DNA from: Cellulomonas gilvus ATCC 13127
Lineage (GTDB): Bacteria; Actinomycetota; Actinomycetes; Actinomycetales; Cellulomonadaceae
Length of the DNA stretch: 64,000 nt
Assembly: GCF_000218545.1 (NCBI RefSeq)
Contig: NC_015671.1
Span: forward strand, 3,224,001 to 3,288,000
Direction of reading: 5' to 3'
Shown here: piece after piece, positions 18,400-26,660 of the stretch
Layout of the letters: the number at the start of each line of letters is the position of its first letter
Position numbering within the stretch: the first letter of the stretch is position 1
Made by a program: the position numbers and the translations under genes
The notes under the pieces: generated by a model
What the model was told of the DNA's origin: nothing
Database searches by the model: none
The model's input: the letters and a program-made list of their open reading frames with translations, nothing else

Positions 18400-18655
18400 C
18401 GACCCTCGCGCGCCCTGCCCGCGCCAGGGTCCAGGGCTCGCCCCTCGAGTTGTCAGCCAGGACCCCGGTCTTCCGAAGCACGGTCGCCGCCCAGCGAAGG
18501 TCGTACTGCCAGGTGTAGAGCAAGTCGCCGGCGCTCTCGATCTCCCGCTGGTGTAGCCGCCAGACCTCCTGGCTCACCTCGAGAACCGATCCTGAGCCGC
18601 CCAGCGACTCGAGCGCCTCGACCAACCAATCCCGCAGGACGTCGCGCACAGCCAT
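18395..18655 (-). CDS. Small winged-helix-like protein of unknown function
   Basis: An 86-residue protein with no domain I can name firmly. The pattern VRDVLRDWLVEALESLGGSGSVLEVSQEVWRLHQREI, then DLLYTWQYDLRWAATVLRKTGVLADN and GEPWTLA, looks like a small winged helix of the kind found beside or fused to restriction nucleases (the W-x-Y-D-x-R-W-A motif is conspicuous). It begins at an ATG and lies downstream of the DISARM-like operon in the same orientation, so it may belong to the defence island. It could also be a remnant of a larger nuclease gene. Confidence 0.55.
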   Translation of the reverse strand: MAVRDVLRDWLVEALESLGGSGSVLEVSQEVWRLHQREIESAGDLLYTWQYDLRWAATVLRKTGVLADNSRGEPWTLARAGRARVE

Positions 18656-18964
18656 GCGAGCAGCTTCGCGGCTTCGGCCACGACGAGCTAGGGGCAGAGA
18701 CCGCGTTCACCCCGCTGGACCACGCTACCCAGACGTTTGGCTGACGGCGACGGTGGACCCGATGCCGACCGGCCCCACGTTCCGCGCGTCATCCGTCGAC
18801 CGTCCGCGGATGGCGCAGCGCTGCGCGGCTGCACCGACGGGTGCGTACACCGACAGGCAGTCGAGTCGAACGAAGGACGCTCGGCCACGTTATCGCGCGA
18901 CCGTCCTGCGCGACCGTGGCAGGCGCGAGCCTCTCCGCCCAATTCCCCCGACGGGCCGACCAGG
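18656..18964. other. Gap downstream of the defence operon
   Basis: About 310 bp with no recognisable gene. Short overlapping frames on both strands show no domain similarity. I see no strong terminator hairpin. Confidence 0.45.
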
Positions 18965-20047
18965 TCACAGGTGCTCTGCCAGTCTGCCCGCCACCGCGCG
19001 AGCCAGAGGAGGTGGCACAGCGTTCCCGATCTGTCGCGCGATCGATGCACGGGTCCCGACCCACAGGTAGTCGTCGGGGAACCCCTGGATGCGAGCGGCC
19101 TCGAGATGAGTGATCGGGCGGTGCTCGGTCGGGTGGAGGAAACGCCCCTTCTCGGGTCGGTAGAACTCGGTCCGGACTGTGACCGCCGGCCGCTCCCAGA
19201 CGAGGCGGCCCATGACGTCGCTCGCGCCGCGCGTGTTGCCGCGCCAGCACTCCGCGAGCAGGTGGTCGGAAAGATCCCTGCGACTGCCGCCGTACGGGAT
19301 CGACTCGTAGCGCGCACGGGACAACGGGGTCGCGGCAGGCATGAAGTGGAGGTCGTGACTCTTGAACGCGCCCGGGTGGAGCGCGCCGTTCACCTCGACC
19401 CACGACTCGGGCAGCCGTGCCGCAGAAGGACGGACATCCACATCCGCGAGCACGTCAGCGAGGCACGTCCGCCGAGCGTCGAGGTCAGGCCGCCCCAACG
19501 GGCGGGTGCCTGCGCGGCGGCCGACCAAGAATGCCCGTCGCCGGTTCTGCGCCCCGCCATGATCAGCGGCGTTGAGCACCCATGCCTCGAGGGACCAGCC
19601 CTGAAGGCGCCCTCCTCGAGATGCCTCCGCAGCAAGCGCCTGGTACTCCGGTGACTCGAGGAACCGCGGTACGTTCTCCATGACGAAGAATGCCGGACGG
19701 ACCCGCTCGAGAACACGGAGGTAGTGCTGCCACATCCGGTTGCGCGGGTCGTCCGAATCTCGCTTGCCCAGTAGCGAGAAGCCTTGGCACGGCGGACCAC
19801 CGAGAACGACCTCGGCACGCGGGAACGAGCCCTCGGCGTACTGCGCGATGTCCCCGACGACGACGTGATCGCCGTGGTTGAGCGCATAGGTGGCGGCGGC
19901 GTGCGGGTCACGCTCGACGGCGCCCACGGACCTGAAGCGCCCCGTGGACACAAAGCCGGCGGTCAGGCCACCGGCACCGGCGAAGAGGTCGAGGACGGGG
20001 ACCACGTTCTCGCCGGCGACGGCGTCACGCCGGGAAGAGGGCGGCAT
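18965..20047 (-). CDS. C5-cytosine DNA methyltransferase (DrmMII-like)
   Basis: A 360-residue m5C methyltransferase with all main motifs: I VLDLFAGAGGLTAGF, IV GGPPCQGFSLLG with the catalytic Cys near residue 86, VI FFVMENVPRF, VIII QNRRRAFLVG and X RQIGNAVPPPLARAVAG. It transfers methyl from SAM to cytosine and, in DISARM-type systems, marks self DNA. The ATG at 20047 lies inside the drmB-like gene, overlapping it by 23 bp, so it is the last gene of a coupled operon. Its C-terminal half, including the likely target-recognition region, is strikingly similar to the second methyltransferase at 32337-33482. Confidence 0.93.
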   Translation of the reverse strand: MPPSSRRDAVAGENVVPVLDLFAGAGGLTAGFVSTGRFRSVGAVERDPHAAATYALNHGDHVVVGDIAQYAEGSFPRAEVVLGGPPCQGFSLLGKRDSDDPRNRMWQHYLRVLERVRPAFFVMENVPRFLESPEYQALAAEASRGGRLQGWSLEAWVLNAADHGGAQNRRRAFLVGRRAGTRPLGRPDLDARRTCLADVLADVDVRPSAARLPESWVEVNGALHPGAFKSHDLHFMPAATPLSRARYESIPYGGSRRDLSDHLLAECWRGNTRGASDVMGRLVWERPAVTVRTEFYRPEKGRFLHPTEHRPITHLEAARIQGFPDDYLWVGTRASIARQIGNAVPPPLARAVAGRLAEHL

Positions 20048-21761
20048 CGGGGACTTCCTGGCTCCCGACGACGGCGACCCGGTCGAGGAGGACATTGCGG
20101 TGCTCGCAGCTGGTCTCGGGCAGAAGCACACACGCGTGACAGGCTGCGAGGTTGAGGTTGTCGGTGCCCGATCCGCGCGACTCCGCGCACACGGGGTCGG
20201 AGGAGCACCACCGGCCGTGCTCGATCGCGGTGCGGAAGATCGGCGCGAAGACGCGCTCCTTGGCCAGCGCAGCCAGCCCTCCCAGGCTCCCGGCGGAGTC
20301 GGACGACGCGGTGTACACGAGGATCCCCGCTTGCCCCGGAGCGGCGTAGAGCCGCTCACGCAGCGCCGACGCCGGGTACCCGGCGTGCAGGCTCAGCTCG
20401 TTGACGAGCATGTGCGCGAGGGTGTGCAGCACGACTGTCCTCGGCGCCACGGGTGGCGCCGCGGGCCGTCCCGCTGCCCTGTCCCTGCGGGCCTGCGCCA
20501 TGGTGATCGCATCGGCCCGGCCACGGGCCGCGGCCGTGCGCTCCCACTCGGCGAGCCGGTCCTCCCGGAGCCTGACGAAAACGCCTTCGCCGTGCACCTC
20601 CACGGCGGGGAGCCAGGGCAGTGGCGCCTCGCTCAACGGTGACAAGCCTGCGGCGCCCACGTCCTCACCCGAGTCGTCGACTCGCGGCACCGCAGGTGTC
20701 ACGCGCGAGAAACCCGCCAGTGCACGGACCTCGCGCAGCCGGTGGACCGCCGAGACCTGAACAACCTCGTCAGCGACCGAGGCGTCGACCTCCTGCGCCT
20801 CGCAGATGAACGTGTCGAGGGATGCGCCCGGCCCCGTACCCGCGCACAGCGCGTTGTACTCGTCGTGCCGGAGCTCGGCCTCGGTGAGCGCGCTGCGCGC
20901 CGCGAGACCGCGACGCTGCGCGATGATCGCACGCACGGCGTCCACCGTCACTCCCGGGGAGTTCTCAACCATCCGCGAGAGCGTCGCCGACAGGGCGTCC
21001 TCGGGCAGGTGCTCGAGGACCATCCAGTGCCGGTCGACGAACGATGCGGCAGCGGTCGACCACGGCGGGATGGAGATCGTCGAGCGCATGGCTGCGAACC
21101 ACACGTTGGACGATCCTCGCTGGAGGGCACGCAAGGGACGGTCGCAGTCGGACGCGTCCGTCTCGAGCCAGGGGCGACGACCACTGCATCGACGCACCGG
21201 AGGCAGCGCGTTCCGACCGAAGGCCCCGTTCAGCGTCTTGGCCTGGACACCGCACGAGCAGCCGATGACGATGTCGGAGAGCGACGACGACCGCCCGAGC
21301 ATCCGGAGACTCAGCCTGTGCTCGTCAGCGCTCTGAGACTCCGCTTCCTCGCCACGATGCACCCATTGGTAGTACGGGAAGTCCTCGATGTGCCCCGCGT
21401 CGCAGCACGCCACGAATCGGGACGGGACGAGCCGAGCGCCCTGGCACTGCTTGCACCACATCGTCTGCTGGTCCTGGAGCCTGTTGAGCGGGCCCAGGAC
21501 GTGGCACTTCGGGCAGTAGTGCGCCAGCGGGAACCGCATGACCGGCACGTCGCCGCCACGCAGGCCTGCCGCCGGCGTGCGGAAGTGGGTCACTCCGAGC
21601 GCCCGCGCGAGACGGGGCTCGTCGAGACGGGGTGACGTGGAGGGCCAGTACTCGATCCCCATGACGACGAAGCTCTGGTCCTCGGCAGGAAAGAGGCTCC
21701 CGACCCCGTACGTCGTGACGAGCTGGCTCTGCCGGGCCTCCCCGATCGCCCTACTGGCCAC
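20025..21761 (-). CDS. drmB: DrmB-like DUF1998 protein
   Basis: A 578-residue DUF1998 protein. It starts with the GEARQSQLVTTYGVGSLFP segment typical of DrmB, has cysteine pairs YCPKCHV, WCKQCQGA, CDAGH and CSCG for zinc binding, and ends with the DUF1998 block HTLAHMLVNELSL through NLAACHACVLLPETSCEHRN. DrmB works with the DrmA helicase; together they form the DISARM core that recognises incoming DNA. The GTG at 21761 has GGAGG upstream and overlaps the drmA stop by 11 bp. The gene symbol rests on domain content and its position next to drmA. Confidence 0.88.
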   Translation of the reverse strand: MASRAIGEARQSQLVTTYGVGSLFPAEDQSFVVMGIEYWPSTSPRLDEPRLARALGVTHFRTPAAGLRGGDVPVMRFPLAHYCPKCHVLGPLNRLQDQQTMWCKQCQGARLVPSRFVACCDAGHIEDFPYYQWVHRGEEAESQSADEHRLSLRMLGRSSSLSDIVIGCSCGVQAKTLNGAFGRNALPPVRRCSGRRPWLETDASDCDRPLRALQRGSSNVWFAAMRSTISIPPWSTAAASFVDRHWMVLEHLPEDALSATLSRMVENSPGVTVDAVRAIIAQRRGLAARSALTEAELRHDEYNALCAGTGPGASLDTFICEAQEVDASVADEVVQVSAVHRLREVRALAGFSRVTPAVPRVDDSGEDVGAAGLSPLSEAPLPWLPAVEVHGEGVFVRLREDRLAEWERTAAARGRADAITMAQARRDRAAGRPAAPPVAPRTVVLHTLAHMLVNELSLHAGYPASALRERLYAAPGQAGILVYTASSDSAGSLGGLAALAKERVFAPIFRTAIEHGRWCSSDPVCAESRGSGTDNLNLAACHACVLLPETSCEHRNVLLDRVAVVGSQEVPDAALFPA

Positions 21762-24700
21762 TGTGCTTCCTCCGCGTCTGGTAGAGCGAGCTGGTGGCGT
21801 CGACGTTGCGCAGACTCGTGAGAGTCGGCCACGCCGGTTCGCTCACCGGGAACTGGTCGAGCTGGTTCTCCTGCCGCCCGAACGGCGAGCCACCGGCAGG
21901 CACGATGAGCGCCCCCATCGGGGCACTCCAGGAGGCATACTTCTGGACCCGTTCGTCGTCGAGGGCGTCCCTCCAGTTCTCGACCAGCGCATCGAGAGCG
22001 TCCAGCACACGCTGCTCCTCCTCCGGCGCTACGTCGCGGACCCGCTCGCGGACGATCTCGCGGATGCTCTCCGTCGCCGCCTCGTCGGTGACGGCCGCGA
22101 CGGCGGTGTCCTCGGATGCACCCGGCACGAGCAGACGCACGAGGGAGACGAGCACTCCGTGCAGTCCACGGTCCACCGCGCGCGGTGCGAATGGGGTCGC
22201 ACCGGTGGCCTCGACCTGTCGGTAGAGCGCGCGGTGGTACGGCAAGAAGGACTCGTAGTGCGAGAGATCCCTCGTCCGTGCCGAGTTGTACAACGTCACC
22301 ACCAGGCCCGGATGTCTCCGGCCCACGCGGCTCGTGGCCTGGATGTACTCGGACGTCGTCTGCGGCTGCCCCATGACGACCATGAGACCGAGCCGGTCCA
22401 CGTCGACGCCGACGGAGATCATGTTCGTCGCCAGGACGATGTCCTGGCAGTCGTCGCCCCCCAACGACGTGCTCAGCTCCTTGAGGCGCTGCGGGACCTC
22501 GTCGGAGGGCACGCGTGACGTGAGCTCCTTCGGTTCGTTGATCTCGCGCGCCTCGGACCCCCCGCGCCGTGCGACCACGGGAATCCTCGCCGGGACGTCG
22601 TCGATCGACTGGATGAACGCGGCCCCCAGGACCCTGAGGCTGTTGAAGTAGCCGAGAAGCGTCCAGTAAGCGTCCTTGACCTCATCGGTCGCGTCGAGGT
22701 CCTTCCCGGCCTGGAGCAGAGCCGCGTACGACCGGACGAGCAGCGTCGCGTGGCTCGTGCCTGGTGCGAGCACGCCCACGTACTGCCTTGCGGGCAGTTC
22801 CTCCGCCGGCGCCTCCACCGCGAAGAAGCTGTCCCCCGGGTCGATGCCCGGGGGCGGGAACTGGCGCGTCTCTCGGTCGAAGACGGCTCTCACCTGCTCG
22901 TCGGCTCGCCGGATCGTGGCGGTCGAAGCCACGATCTTCGGGCGCGCGACTCCGGTCGCCGCGGCATCGACGGCCGTCTCGTAGAGCCCGACCAGCGTGC
23001 CGAGGGGACCACTGATCAGGTGGAGCTCGTCCTGGACGATGAGGTCAGGTGGCTCGACCGCGCCATCGGATCCGAGGATGCGCCGGACCTTGGGGTTCCA
23101 CGCCATCATCGCGAACTTGTCCACGGTCCCGATGAGGAGCGACGGTCGGACGTCGTAGACGTCCTCGTCGACGAGCAGGACCGGGAGCCCGTCTCGGAAC
23201 TCGCATCGATCCCCCGGGCAGCGCACACGCAGGCGTCGCGGGACACCACGGTCGAGGGAGTACGCAGCGTGCGAGAGCGTGGCACCGCACCACGGGCACG
23301 ACAGGAGCTGTCGAGGGTTTCCGTGATCGCCCGTCGGCCGTCCGTCGCGCAGGCACTTGAGCGCCGCGGACGCGGCCTCGTGGGTGTTCGGTGTACCGGA
23401 CCGACCGACCCACAGACCGATCGTGACAGGCTCCGCGTCCGGCAGGGCACGGCTTCGCCATCTCTCGAGCGCGCACACGAGCCCGGCGGCGCGCTCGAAC
23501 TGCTGCAATGTGAGCAAGCGCAGGGTGTAGCGCATCACGACGCCGACTCCTCCGCCCCCGCCCTTCCCGCCGCGCAGCCTGCGCAGCGCCAGGACGAAGG
23601 CGATGAGCCCGAGATACGCCTCGGTCTTGCCACCGCCGGTCGGGAACCAGAGCAGGTCGGCGATCTCCCGCTCGTCCGACTTCTGGTCCACAAGGCCCTC
23701 GAGGTTGAGGAGAATGAAGGCCATCTGGAAGGGACGCCACTGCTGCTCCGCGGTCGGCGGCGTCTCGCCTCCCGACCGCACCATCTCCTGACGCGCGCGC
23801 TGCTCCTGCATCACCTCGTTCATGACACGGAAGGCTGTCGCGGCGTTCGCGTCGGCGTCGAGCACTTCGATGCCTCGACGCATGCGGTGCGCGGCGTCGC
23901 GGGCCGTCCGTAGGTGGTCCTCAGCGGTCCCACGAATGTCCTCGGCGAGCGCGGGGACTCGGGCGCCGGAAGCCGAAACCCACTCGTCGTACGCATCGAC
24001 CAGGTCGTGGAGTGCGCTGCGGTCGTCCGTGGACGCGAGCGTCGCCATGCCGAAGCGGCCTCGCAGCTCGGCCCGCTCCGCGCGCGAGACCCTCACCTCC
24101 TGCCGGGGGAGGAACGTGGTCTCCAGGCACCGAGTCGGGATGGCGTCCCAGGTGACGGCACACCCGTGCCCGACGGCGACCGCGACGGCGTCCCTGTACA
24201 GGAGCTCGGCGCTCGCCTCCTCGCTCCCTCGGGTCGAGCGGGCCGGACCGCGTCGCTCACTGAACGATCCACCGACGGCCTCCACCCGGATTACCGGACG
24301 GAACCACGCGAACTCGTCCGTGCCGTGCGGCATCTCGCCCCGGAAAGTGTTGACCAGAGCGGCTGTGATCGAGACGTCCGCGCCGTCGGCCGGCCGGACG
24401 ACCACCCGCAGCTCGAGACCGTCGACCACACCGACCCTGTGATGGTCCGGGACCGTGGTGTCGAACACCCAGGACCGGTCGACCGCTTCGACCCTGTTCC
24501 AGCTCCGCGGCCGGCTGGACCTCACACGGTCGACGGCCTCCACCTCGGCGCTCGCCTCAGTCGGCTTCTCGTCGACGACGTCGGCGCTCACCTCCGGCAC
24601 GTAGCGATCGGCCCGCACCGTCACGACCACCTCGGCGGTAGTGCTCGGGTCGACGGCGAACGTCAGGCCCATCGATGACGGGGCTCGCATGCGCGAGAGG

Positions 24701-24927
24701 CTCACGCCTGCGTCGACGTCCGCGTCCACCTGCGTCCCGGTCTCCACCTCAGGGGGCGCGGCGGTGTCCTCGATCTCGATGTCCGACGGCGGATGGAGGA
24801 TGCCGACGATGAAGCGATCGAGCGGCGGCTCGTCGAGGTGATCGTCCTCGGCCGTACCCAGGAGGTCACGCTCGAGTGCAGCCACCATGGCGCTGCGCGC
24901 CCGGTACCAGGGGTCCAAGCGACTCAC
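21751..24927 (-). CDS. drmA: DrmA-like SF2 helicase
   Basis: A 1058-residue DISARM-type helicase. About 400 N-terminal residues precede the motor, which has Walker A FPTGGGKTEAYLG (about residue 430), the unusual motif II DELH (about 632), motif III ASTATIR, and C-terminal motifs NMISVGVDVDRLGLMVV and QATSRVGRRHPGLVV (about 866). The DELH box with a GGGKTE loop and SRVGR is typical of DrmA. I chose the GTG at 24927, which overlaps the preceding stop as GTGA and has an AAGGA site; a GTG at 24942 is also in frame. It lies between the UvrD-like gene and drmB in one coupled operon. Confidence 0.9.
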   Translation of the reverse strand: MSRLDPWYRARSAMVAALERDLLGTAEDDHLDEPPLDRFIVGILHPPSDIEIEDTAAPPEVETGTQVDADVDAGVSLSRMRAPSSMGLTFAVDPSTTAEVVVTVRADRYVPEVSADVVDEKPTEASAEVEAVDRVRSSRPRSWNRVEAVDRSWVFDTTVPDHHRVGVVDGLELRVVVRPADGADVSITAALVNTFRGEMPHGTDEFAWFRPVIRVEAVGGSFSERRGPARSTRGSEEASAELLYRDAVAVAVGHGCAVTWDAIPTRCLETTFLPRQEVRVSRAERAELRGRFGMATLASTDDRSALHDLVDAYDEWVSASGARVPALAEDIRGTAEDHLRTARDAAHRMRRGIEVLDADANAATAFRVMNEVMQEQRARQEMVRSGGETPPTAEQQWRPFQMAFILLNLEGLVDQKSDEREIADLLWFPTGGGKTEAYLGLIAFVLALRRLRGGKGGGGGVGVVMRYTLRLLTLQQFERAAGLVCALERWRSRALPDAEPVTIGLWVGRSGTPNTHEAASAALKCLRDGRPTGDHGNPRQLLSCPWCGATLSHAAYSLDRGVPRRLRVRCPGDRCEFRDGLPVLLVDEDVYDVRPSLLIGTVDKFAMMAWNPKVRRILGSDGAVEPPDLIVQDELHLISGPLGTLVGLYETAVDAAATGVARPKIVASTATIRRADEQVRAVFDRETRQFPPPGIDPGDSFFAVEAPAEELPARQYVGVLAPGTSHATLLVRSYAALLQAGKDLDATDEVKDAYWTLLGYFNSLRVLGAAFIQSIDDVPARIPVVARRGGSEAREINEPKELTSRVPSDEVPQRLKELSTSLGGDDCQDIVLATNMISVGVDVDRLGLMVVMGQPQTTSEYIQATSRVGRRHPGLVVTLYNSARTRDLSHYESFLPYHRALYRQVEATGATPFAPRAVDRGLHGVLVSLVRLLVPGASEDTAVAAVTDEAATESIREIVRERVRDVAPEEEQRVLDALDALVENWRDALDDERVQKYASWSAPMGALIVPAGGSPFGRQENQLDQFPVSEPAWPTLTSLRNVDATSSLYQTRRKHSGQ

Positions 24928-26660
24928 AGCTCGTCCTTCCACTCACGCACCGCGAGGCCGACGAGTCGGACCCCGAGCCACATCCCGTACTTGCCGATCC
25001 CACCCGCAGCGTCGTCGACGGGGTCACCGGCGACGGTCTCGACGCACTCGACGTGCACGCCGCGAAGGTCGAGGGCGAGGTTCCCGCCGAGCAGGCTTCG
25101 GAGCTGCTCGCCGAAGGCGGCCGTCGTGCGGCCGATCGTCACGCCCTCGTGCTTCACGTCCCAGAAGTGGGTGTCGACACTCGTCCAGTCGTGGACGAGT
25201 GTGACAGGGTCACCGGGACGTACGCGCGAGCGCAGGTGCGCCTGGGCGCGCGCGACGTCCTCTCCCGGCGGTCTGGTCCGCTCGAGGTCGTCGCCGCGGA
25301 TCTCAACCGCCTTCACACTGCCGCGGCGCTGCCAACAGCGCAGCCAGCGCCCCGTGCGCTCGTCGCGCCTCACGAGGTGCGGGTAGCGGTTTCGCTCGAT
25401 GCGAAGGAGGCGGAAGCGGGCGCGGGTGAGGGCGACGTACTGGACTCGCGCCATCTGCGCCGGGTCCTCGTCGGTGTCACGGCGGTCGTCGTACTGAGCG
25501 AACACCACGGTGTCGTACTCGAGACCCTTCGATCGGTGCACCGTCGAGACCACCGGCACATCAGGGTCCTTCGGTTGCAGCTCGGCCGGCACGAATCCGC
25601 TCCGGAGCCGACGCGCGACCTCGCGCGTCTCGACGGCCCTCGACCCTGGCCGTCCCCAACCGCGGACGCCTCGCCACCGTTCCACGGCAATCCCTGCGTC
25701 GCCCATGGCCTCCGTGAGCGACGCGAGATCCCAGGACCCGGCCCGGCCGAGTACATCCGCCACCCAGGCATCCGTGACCGGCGCGGTGAGTGGGCGTCGT
25801 ACCTGAACGGGCACCCCCTGCTTCCACAGGTCCTCGGCCTCCATGAGCGCCTGGCCGTTGGTCGCCGTGAGCACCACGAGACCGCCGCCCTGGTGGCGTG
25901 CGAGCTCACGGATCCCTTCGTCGTCGACGGGTGTGACGCCGAGGAGGAAATCGCAGATGTCGTCCTCGGCGCCGTTGAGCGAGGGGTCGCCCAGCTCACG
26001 GAGGGCGACGGCGGCCGCTGCGTCGCGGGTGCCCGCCCGATAGGAGCCGAGGAGCACACGCTGCTGGACGCCTGGCATCGCCTCGACCCGCGCGACGAGC
26101 TCCCCGCTCGTCGTTGGATGCTCGGGCGTCAGCTGGAAGTCGTAGATCGCCTGTGCCGGGTCACCGAGGAGCGTGAAGCCCGCGCCGTCACCGAGTGCGG
26201 CGAGGAGCGCCGAGACGAACTCCGCCCGCAGCCCGACGACGTCCTGCACCTCGTCCACGACGACGTGTTCGAGCTCGCGGACACGGTCCCAGGCGCCGGC
26301 CTGAAGCGCCTGCGTCGCTCGTGCGATCCGTCGGTCGAACACGTTCCTGCCGGCGATCTCCTCGCCGTACGCCTCCCGGACGATCCGCTGAGCGAGCGAG
26401 TCGATGGTGCGGACCGCAGCCACCGCCTGGACGTCGGCCGCCCGGAGCCGGCGCGTGACGGCGTGGACCGCAGCGCGGGAGAAGCTCAGGACGAGCAGGG
26501 AGATCTCGGGGTCGACCTGCTCCTCGACCACGAGGTGCTCGACCAAGGCGGACACGACCTCTGTCTTGCCCGAGCCCGGCCCGGCGATGACGACCTGCCG
26601 CACGGAGACGTCGACCTCCACAGCCGCCCGCTGACTGAGGTCGAGCAGCGGCGCGCTCAC
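24924..26660 (-). CDS. UvrD/PcrA-like SF1 helicase with novel C-terminus
   Basis: A 578-residue superfamily 1A helicase. Motif I AGPGSGKTE near residue 30, motif II VVVDEVQDV near 137, motif III LLGDPAQAIYDF, motif V STVHRSKGLEYDTVVF near 377 and motif VI YVALTRARFRLL near 412 are all intact, so it should translocate on ssDNA. It is shorter than UvrD (about 720), with reduced 1B/2B insertions. The last ~150 residues (after WLRCWQRRGSVKAVEIRGDD) match no domain I know. The GTG at 26660 overlaps the upstream stop as GTGA. It takes the place in this operon where a DISARM-specific DrmD/DrmE subunit might be expected. Confidence 0.86.
   Translation of the reverse strand: MSAPLLDLSQRAAVEVDVSVRQVVIAGPGSGKTEVVSALVEHLVVEEQVDPEISLLVLSFSRAAVHAVTRRLRAADVQAVAAVRTIDSLAQRIVREAYGEEIAGRNVFDRRIARATQALQAGAWDRVRELEHVVVDEVQDVVGLRAEFVSALLAALGDGAGFTLLGDPAQAIYDFQLTPEHPTTSGELVARVEAMPGVQQRVLLGSYRAGTRDAAAAVALRELGDPSLNGAEDDICDFLLGVTPVDDEGIRELARHQGGGLVVLTATNGQALMEAEDLWKQGVPVQVRRPLTAPVTDAWVADVLGRAGSWDLASLTEAMGDAGIAVERWRGVRGWGRPGSRAVETREVARRLRSGFVPAELQPKDPDVPVVSTVHRSKGLEYDTVVFAQYDDRRDTDEDPAQMARVQYVALTRARFRLLRIERNRYPHLVRRDERTGRWLRCWQRRGSVKAVEIRGDDLERTRPPGEDVARAQAHLRSRVRPGDPVTLVHDWTSVDTHFWDVKHEGVTIGRTTAAFGEQLRSLLGGNLALDLRGVHVECVETVAGDPVDDAAGGIGKYGMWLGVRLVGLAVREWKDEL

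Noticed and set aside
18395..18655. DrmC (PLD) as the small gene downstream
   Set aside because: The protein is 86 residues and has no HxKxxxxD motif.
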